A stretch of 64,000 nucleotides of DNA from an uncultured Oribacterium sp. (lineage in GTDB: Bacteria; Bacillota; Clostridia; Lachnospirales; Lachnospiraceae), in contig CALAOB010000084.1 in the NCBI GenBank assembly GCA_937927445.1, positions 44,535-108,534 of the forward strand, given 5' to 3'. Positions 60,792 through 64,000 of this stretch are shown one piece after another. The notes under the pieces were generated by a model. That model was not told where the DNA came from, did not search any database, and saw only the letters and a list, made by a program, of their open reading frames with translations. Position numbers and translations under genes: made by a program. Position 1 is the first letter of the stretch. Every line of letters begins with the position of its first letter.

Positions 60792-63227
60792 ATGAAATTC
60801 GGTCATTTCGATGACGCACAGCGAGAATATGTCATCACGACTCCGAAGACCCCGCTCCCATGGATCAACTACCTCGGATCCCGGGACTTCTTCAGTCTTA
60901 TCTCAAACACCGCAGGAGGCTACTCCTTCTATAAAGATGCGAAGCTCCTCCGTCTCACCCGCTACCGCTACAACAACTGTCCGCTCGACCAGGGTGGACG
61001 CTACTACTATATAAAGGATGGCGACAGCATCTGGAATCCGGGCTGGCAGCCGACGCAGACCGCACTCGATTCCTATGAGTGCCGTCATGGTCTCGGCTAT
61101 ACCGTCATCACCAGCCGAAAGAATCAGCTCGAGGCGAAGCTCGAGGCCTTCGTGCCGGTGGACGATGCCTGTGAGATCAACCGTATCACCCTGCGGAATG
61201 ATGGAGTCGAGGCCAGAAGCATTGACCTCTTCAGCTTCGTCGAATTCTGTCTCTGGAATGCGCAGGACGACCAGACAAACTTCCAGCGGAACTTCTCGAC
61301 CGGCGAGGTCGAGGTGATCGGCAGCACGATCTATCATAAGACCGAGTATCGTGAGCGCCGGAATCACTACGCAGTATATTCCGTCAACAAGCCGATCGCG
61401 GGCTTCGATACGAGTCGCGACGCCTTCATCGGTGTCTACAACGGCTTCCATAATCCGGAGGCGGTGCTCGCCGGCGAAAGCCGCAACTCCATCGCGCATG
61501 GCTGGCAGCCGATCGGCTCGCATCATCTGAAGGTTGAGCTCGCACCGGGCGCCTCCGAGAGCTTCATCTTCGTGCTCGGCTACTGCGAGAATCCGGTCGA
61601 CGAGAAGTGGGAAGCGCCGGGCATCATCAATAAGAAGCCGGCCGATGCGCTCCTCGCGAAGTACCAGACGGATGCTCAGGTGGACGCTGCGCTCGCAGAG
61701 CTGAAAGCGTACTGGGATGGTCTGCTCAGCAGCTACAAGGTGAACAGCAGCGATGAAAAGCTGAACCGCGTCGTCAATATCTGGAACCAGTATCAGTGCA
61801 TGGTAACCTTCAACATGTCCCGCTCGGCGTCCTACTTCGAGAGCGGCATGGGCCGTGGCATGGGCTTCCGTGACAGCTGTCAGGACCTGCTCGGCTTCGT
61901 ACACCTGATTCCGGCACGTGCCCGTGAGCGTATCCTCGATATCGCGAACACGCAGCTTCCGGATGGCTCCTGCTATCATCAGTATCAGCCGCTTACGAAG
62001 AAGGGCAATGCGGACATCGGCGGCGGTTTCAACGATGATCCACTCTGGCTGATCGCCTGCACACATGCGTATATCGCAGAGACCGGCGACTTCTCGATCC
62101 TCGATGAGGCCTGCGCCTGGGACTCGGATTTCACGGAGGCGAAGCCGCTCATGGAGCATCTCCGTCGGAGCTTCAACTTCACCGTCACGCATAAGGGACC
62201 GCACCAGCTGCCGCTCATCGGTCGTGCCGACTGGAACGACTGTCTAAACCTGAACTGCTTCTCCGAGGAGCCGGGCGAGAGTTTCCAGACCACCGGTCCA
62301 TCCGAGGGTCCGGTCGCGGAATCCGTCTTCATCGCCGGTATGTTCGTGAAGTATGGAAAGGAATATGCAGATATCTGCCGTCACATCGGTCTTTGTGAGG
62401 AGGCGACCGCAGTCGATCAGGAGGTCGCTGCGATGGTGGAGGCGGTTGAAACCGCCGGCTGGGATGGCGAGTGGTTCATCCGTGCCTTCGATGCATACTC
62501 GAATCCGGTCGGCTCTCACGTCTGTGAGGAGGGCCAGATCTTCATCGAGCCGCAGGGCATGTGCGTCATGGCCGGCATCGGTGTCGAGGATGGCAAGGCT
62601 GCGACGGCGCTCGCGTCCGTCGAGAAGCGGCTCGAGTGCAAGTACGGTATCGTACTGAACCAGCCGGCCTATACACGTTATCACGTGGAGCTGGGTGAGA
62701 TCTCCTCCTACCCGCCTGGATATAAGGAGAACGCCGGTATCTTCTGCCACAATAATCCGTGGATCGCGGCAGCGGAGACCATGATTGGTCATGGCAACCG
62801 TGCCTTTGAGGTCTTCAAGAAGACCTGCCCGATCTACCTCGAGGATATCTCGGAGATTCACCGCACCGAGCCGTATGTCTACTGCCAGATGGTGGCTGGT
62901 CGCGATGCGGCTACCCCGGGTGAGGGCAAGAACAGCTGGCTGACCGGTACGGCTGCCTGGACCTTCACCTGCATGAGCCAGTACATCCTCGGCATCCAGC
63001 CGAGTCTGGATGGCTTACGCATCGATCCTTGCATTCCGGATCAGCTCGAGCACTATACCGTCGATCGTGCATACCGTGGTGCACACTACCACATCACGAT
63101 CGATAACCACGCGCACGCCGAGAAGGGTGTCGTCTCCATGACGGTGGATGGCGCTCCGGTTGCCGGCAATGTCATTCCGCTGGGGCTCAGCGGTGAGCAG
63201 CACGAGGTCGTGGTGACGTTAGGTTAA
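60792..63227 (+). CDS. cbp: Cellobiose phosphorylase (GH94)
   Basis: 811 residues, the length of characterised cellobiose phosphorylases. The N-terminus ([20 protein letters not shown], then [20 protein letters not shown]) closely follows the clostridial enzymes. [20 protein letters not shown] forms the phosphate/substrate region, and the catalytic acid is Asp483 in [10 protein letters not shown]. It splits cellobiose with phosphate into glucose 1-phosphate and glucose inside the cell, saving ATP. There is no signal peptide, so the ABC importer must supply the sugar. AGAAGGAGG precedes the ATG. Its stop is followed after 4 nt by a family 2 palindrome. Confidence 0.96.
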   Translation: MKFGHFDDAQREYVITTPKTPLPWINYLGSRDFFSLISNTAGGYSFYKDAKLLRLTRYRYNNCPLDQGGRYYYIKDGDSIWNPGWQPTQTALDSYECRHGLGYTVITSRKNQLEAKLEAFVPVDDACEINRITLRNDGVEARSIDLFSFVEFCLWNAQDDQTNFQRNFSTGEVEVIGSTIYHKTEYRERRNHYAVYSVNKPIAGFDTSRDAFIGVYNGFHNPEAVLAGESRNSIAHGWQPIGSHHLKVELAPGASESFIFVLGYCENPVDEKWEAPGIINKKPADALLAKYQTDAQVDAALAELKAYWDGLLSSYKVNSSDEKLNRVVNIWNQYQCMVTFNMSRSASYFESGMGRGMGFRDSCQDLLGFVHLIPARARERILDIANTQLPDGSCYHQYQPLTKKGNADIGGGFNDDPLWLIACTHAYIAETGDFSILDEACAWDSDFTEAKPLMEHLRRSFNFTVTHKGPHQLPLIGRADWNDCLNLNCFSEEPGESFQTTGPSEGPVAESVFIAGMFVKYGKEYADICRHIGLCEEATAVDQEVAAMVEAVETAGWDGEWFIRAFDAYSNPVGSHVCEEGQIFIEPQGMCVMAGIGVEDGKAATALASVEKRLECKYGIVLNQPAYTRYHVELGEISSYPPGYKENAGIFCHNNPWIAAAETMIGHGNRAFEVFKKTCPIYLEDISEIHRTEPYVYCQMVAGRDAATPGEGKNSWLTGTAAWTFTCMSQYILGIQPSLDGLRIDPCIPDQLEHYTVDRAYRGAHYHITIDNHAHAEKGVVSMTVDGAPVAGNVIPLGLSGEQHEVVVTLG

Positions 63228-63231
63228 GAGT

Positions 63232-63445
63232 CCGGAGGACGGGCAGCAGAAGCACAGTACTACGAGACCGGAAAAATCTAAAATTGACCCCTAAGAACCA
63301 ATAGGCCCTCTGCAATCACTGAGTTTTCTTCATGAAAACTCAGCGTTGCAGAGGGTGCTAAGGAAAATGACTCCAACTGGTTCTAAGGGGTCAATTTTGA
63401 TTTATTCACGGTCTCTCCGTATGGCTTCTTCTGCCCGTCCTCCGG
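63232..63445. repeat. Long palindromic element, family 2, copy 2
   Basis: A 214-nt nested hairpin. The perfect 15-bp outer stem CCGGAGGACGGGCAG pairs with 63431-63445. TTGACCCCTAAGAACCA (63284-63300) with its A4 flank pairs with 63378-63398 at 20 of 21 positions. CCCTCTGCAA/TTGCAGAGGG and ACTGAGTTTTC/GAAAACTCAG form the tip. It aligns with the minus strand of 36499-36717 and starts 4 nt after the cbp stop. A- and T-rich runs flank the second stem, so termination in both directions is likely. Confidence 0.88.
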
Positions 63446-63466
63446 CCCTCTTTGCCGTGAACGCAG

Positions 63467-64000
63467 TCATGCCTGCTCGCGCTCCACTTTATGAATCAAA
63501 TGAATGAGCATCGGGATGAGGTAGGCGCAGGCGGCGAGCCAGGCGGCCTGGTCGGTCCAGCAGATGGCGCTGTAGCCGAAGAGCGGGACGCAGGTGGTCG
63601 CGACGAGGATACGGGCGACCATTTCAAGGGCGCCGCTGATGACGGAGAGTGTGCTGAAGCCGAGGCTCTGGATCGCGTAGCGTGTGACGTCGAGGATGGC
63701 GAGCAGCCAGTAGAGGATGCCAAGTGTGCCCATATACCGGGCAGCTGCGTCGATGACCGAGACATTGGCCGCATCAACGAAGAGGCTGCCGAGGAAGTGA
63801 CCGCCGAGGTTCATGATCACACCGGCGACGAGGCCGTACCCGACCGCAAGTGCGAGTGTCACGCGGATCCCCTGCTTCACACGGTCCATCTTATGCGCGC
63901 CCATGTTCTGACCGACGAAGGTCGCCATCGCGGTAGCTACGGCGTCAAACGGGCAGAGCATCAGCTGCTTCACCTTGGTGCCGGCGGTGAAACCGGAGAC
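63467..64000 (-). CDS. MATE family efflux transporter, C-terminal part (cut by window edge)
   Basis: 178 codons, open to the right edge. About five helices. PFDAVATAMATFVGQNMGAHKMDRVKQGI is the strongly conserved start of the second MATE half (GQNMGA). It would export cationic drugs or metabolites using a Na+ or H+ gradient. The N-terminal half lies beyond the window. Convergent with cbp, with the family 2 palindrome between them. Confidence 0.88.
   Translation of the reverse strand, partial: VSGFTAGTKVKQLMLCPFDAVATAMATFVGQNMGAHKMDRVKQGIRVTLALAVGYGLVAGVIMNLGGHFLGSLFVDAANVSVIDAAARYMGTLGILYWLLAILDVTRYAIQSLGFSTLSVISGALEMVARILVATTCVPLFGYSAICWTDQAAWLAACAYLIPMLIHLIHKVEREQA

Overview
The window reads as a chromosome segment of a GC-rich member of the Clostridia, most likely Lachnospiraceae. 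The reasons are Gram-positive style lipoproteins, strong AGGAGG-type ribosome sites, a GH94 cellobiose phosphorylase regulon, an L,D-transpeptidase with glucan-binding-type repeats, and several families typical of that group (DUF4317, DUF2974, DUF4358, DUF2304). Native genes use CCG almost exclusively for proline. No ribosomal RNA, CRISPR array or transposase gene was seen.

Layout. (1) 1-9040, minus strand: one long run of genes, in transcription order an ABC-2 polysaccharide exporter permease, PlsC acyltransferase, chorismate mutase/prephenate dehydratase, an OmpR/HisKA two-component system, a large membrane protein, an ABC ATPase and its permease, then a gene cut by the window edge. (2) 9142-13231: a DUF2142 membrane protein, an acyltransferase and an AEC transporter. 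(3) 13236-19651: an acquired-looking catabolic island with an aconitase-family enzyme split by an in-frame TAG, a PrpF-like isomerase, a MatC-type carrier and a LysR regulator. Its gene content matches the E. coli ybhD-H-I-J neighbourhood. It is flanked by imperfect 25-bp direct repeats derived from the 3' end of an AEC transporter gene. (4) 19829-42991: cell-wall and surface-glycan genes: L,D-transpeptidase, a translationally coupled plus-strand operon (sugar aminotransferase, ATP-grasp ligase, two GT2s, flippase, DUF2304, acyltransferase), a HAD phosphatase, further GT2/GT8 enzymes, a second flippase, leuA, glmM and the dTDP-sugar genes rmlD, rmlB and rmlA without rmlC. (5) 43104-50533: mnmA with a damaged 3' end, DUF2974 and DUF4317 proteins, a pseudouridine synthase, tRNA-Gly(CCC), a polysaccharide deacetylase and a flavin reductase. 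(6) 50869-55765: a DUF4358 lipoprotein and an MBOAT/DHHW/SGNH O-acetylation set. (7) 55849-63227: the cellobiose regulon (two permeases, binding protein, LacI repressor, divergent cellobiose phosphorylase) with operator-like palindromes. (8) 63467-64000: the C-terminal part of a MATE exporter.

The most unusual signal is not a protein gene. Six long intergenic palindromes fall into three families, each present twice: 10739-10899 with 46571-46827; 36499-36717 with 63232-63445; 19741-19811 with 28711-28782. Within each family some internal segments are almost unchanged while the stems differ by paired substitutions that keep base pairing. I do not recognise any of these families. They look like conserved structured RNA or DNA elements. 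Four of the six begin 4-17 nt after a stop codon.

Starts were adjusted where a ribosome site decides between candidates. All family assignments come from reading motifs, not from database searches.
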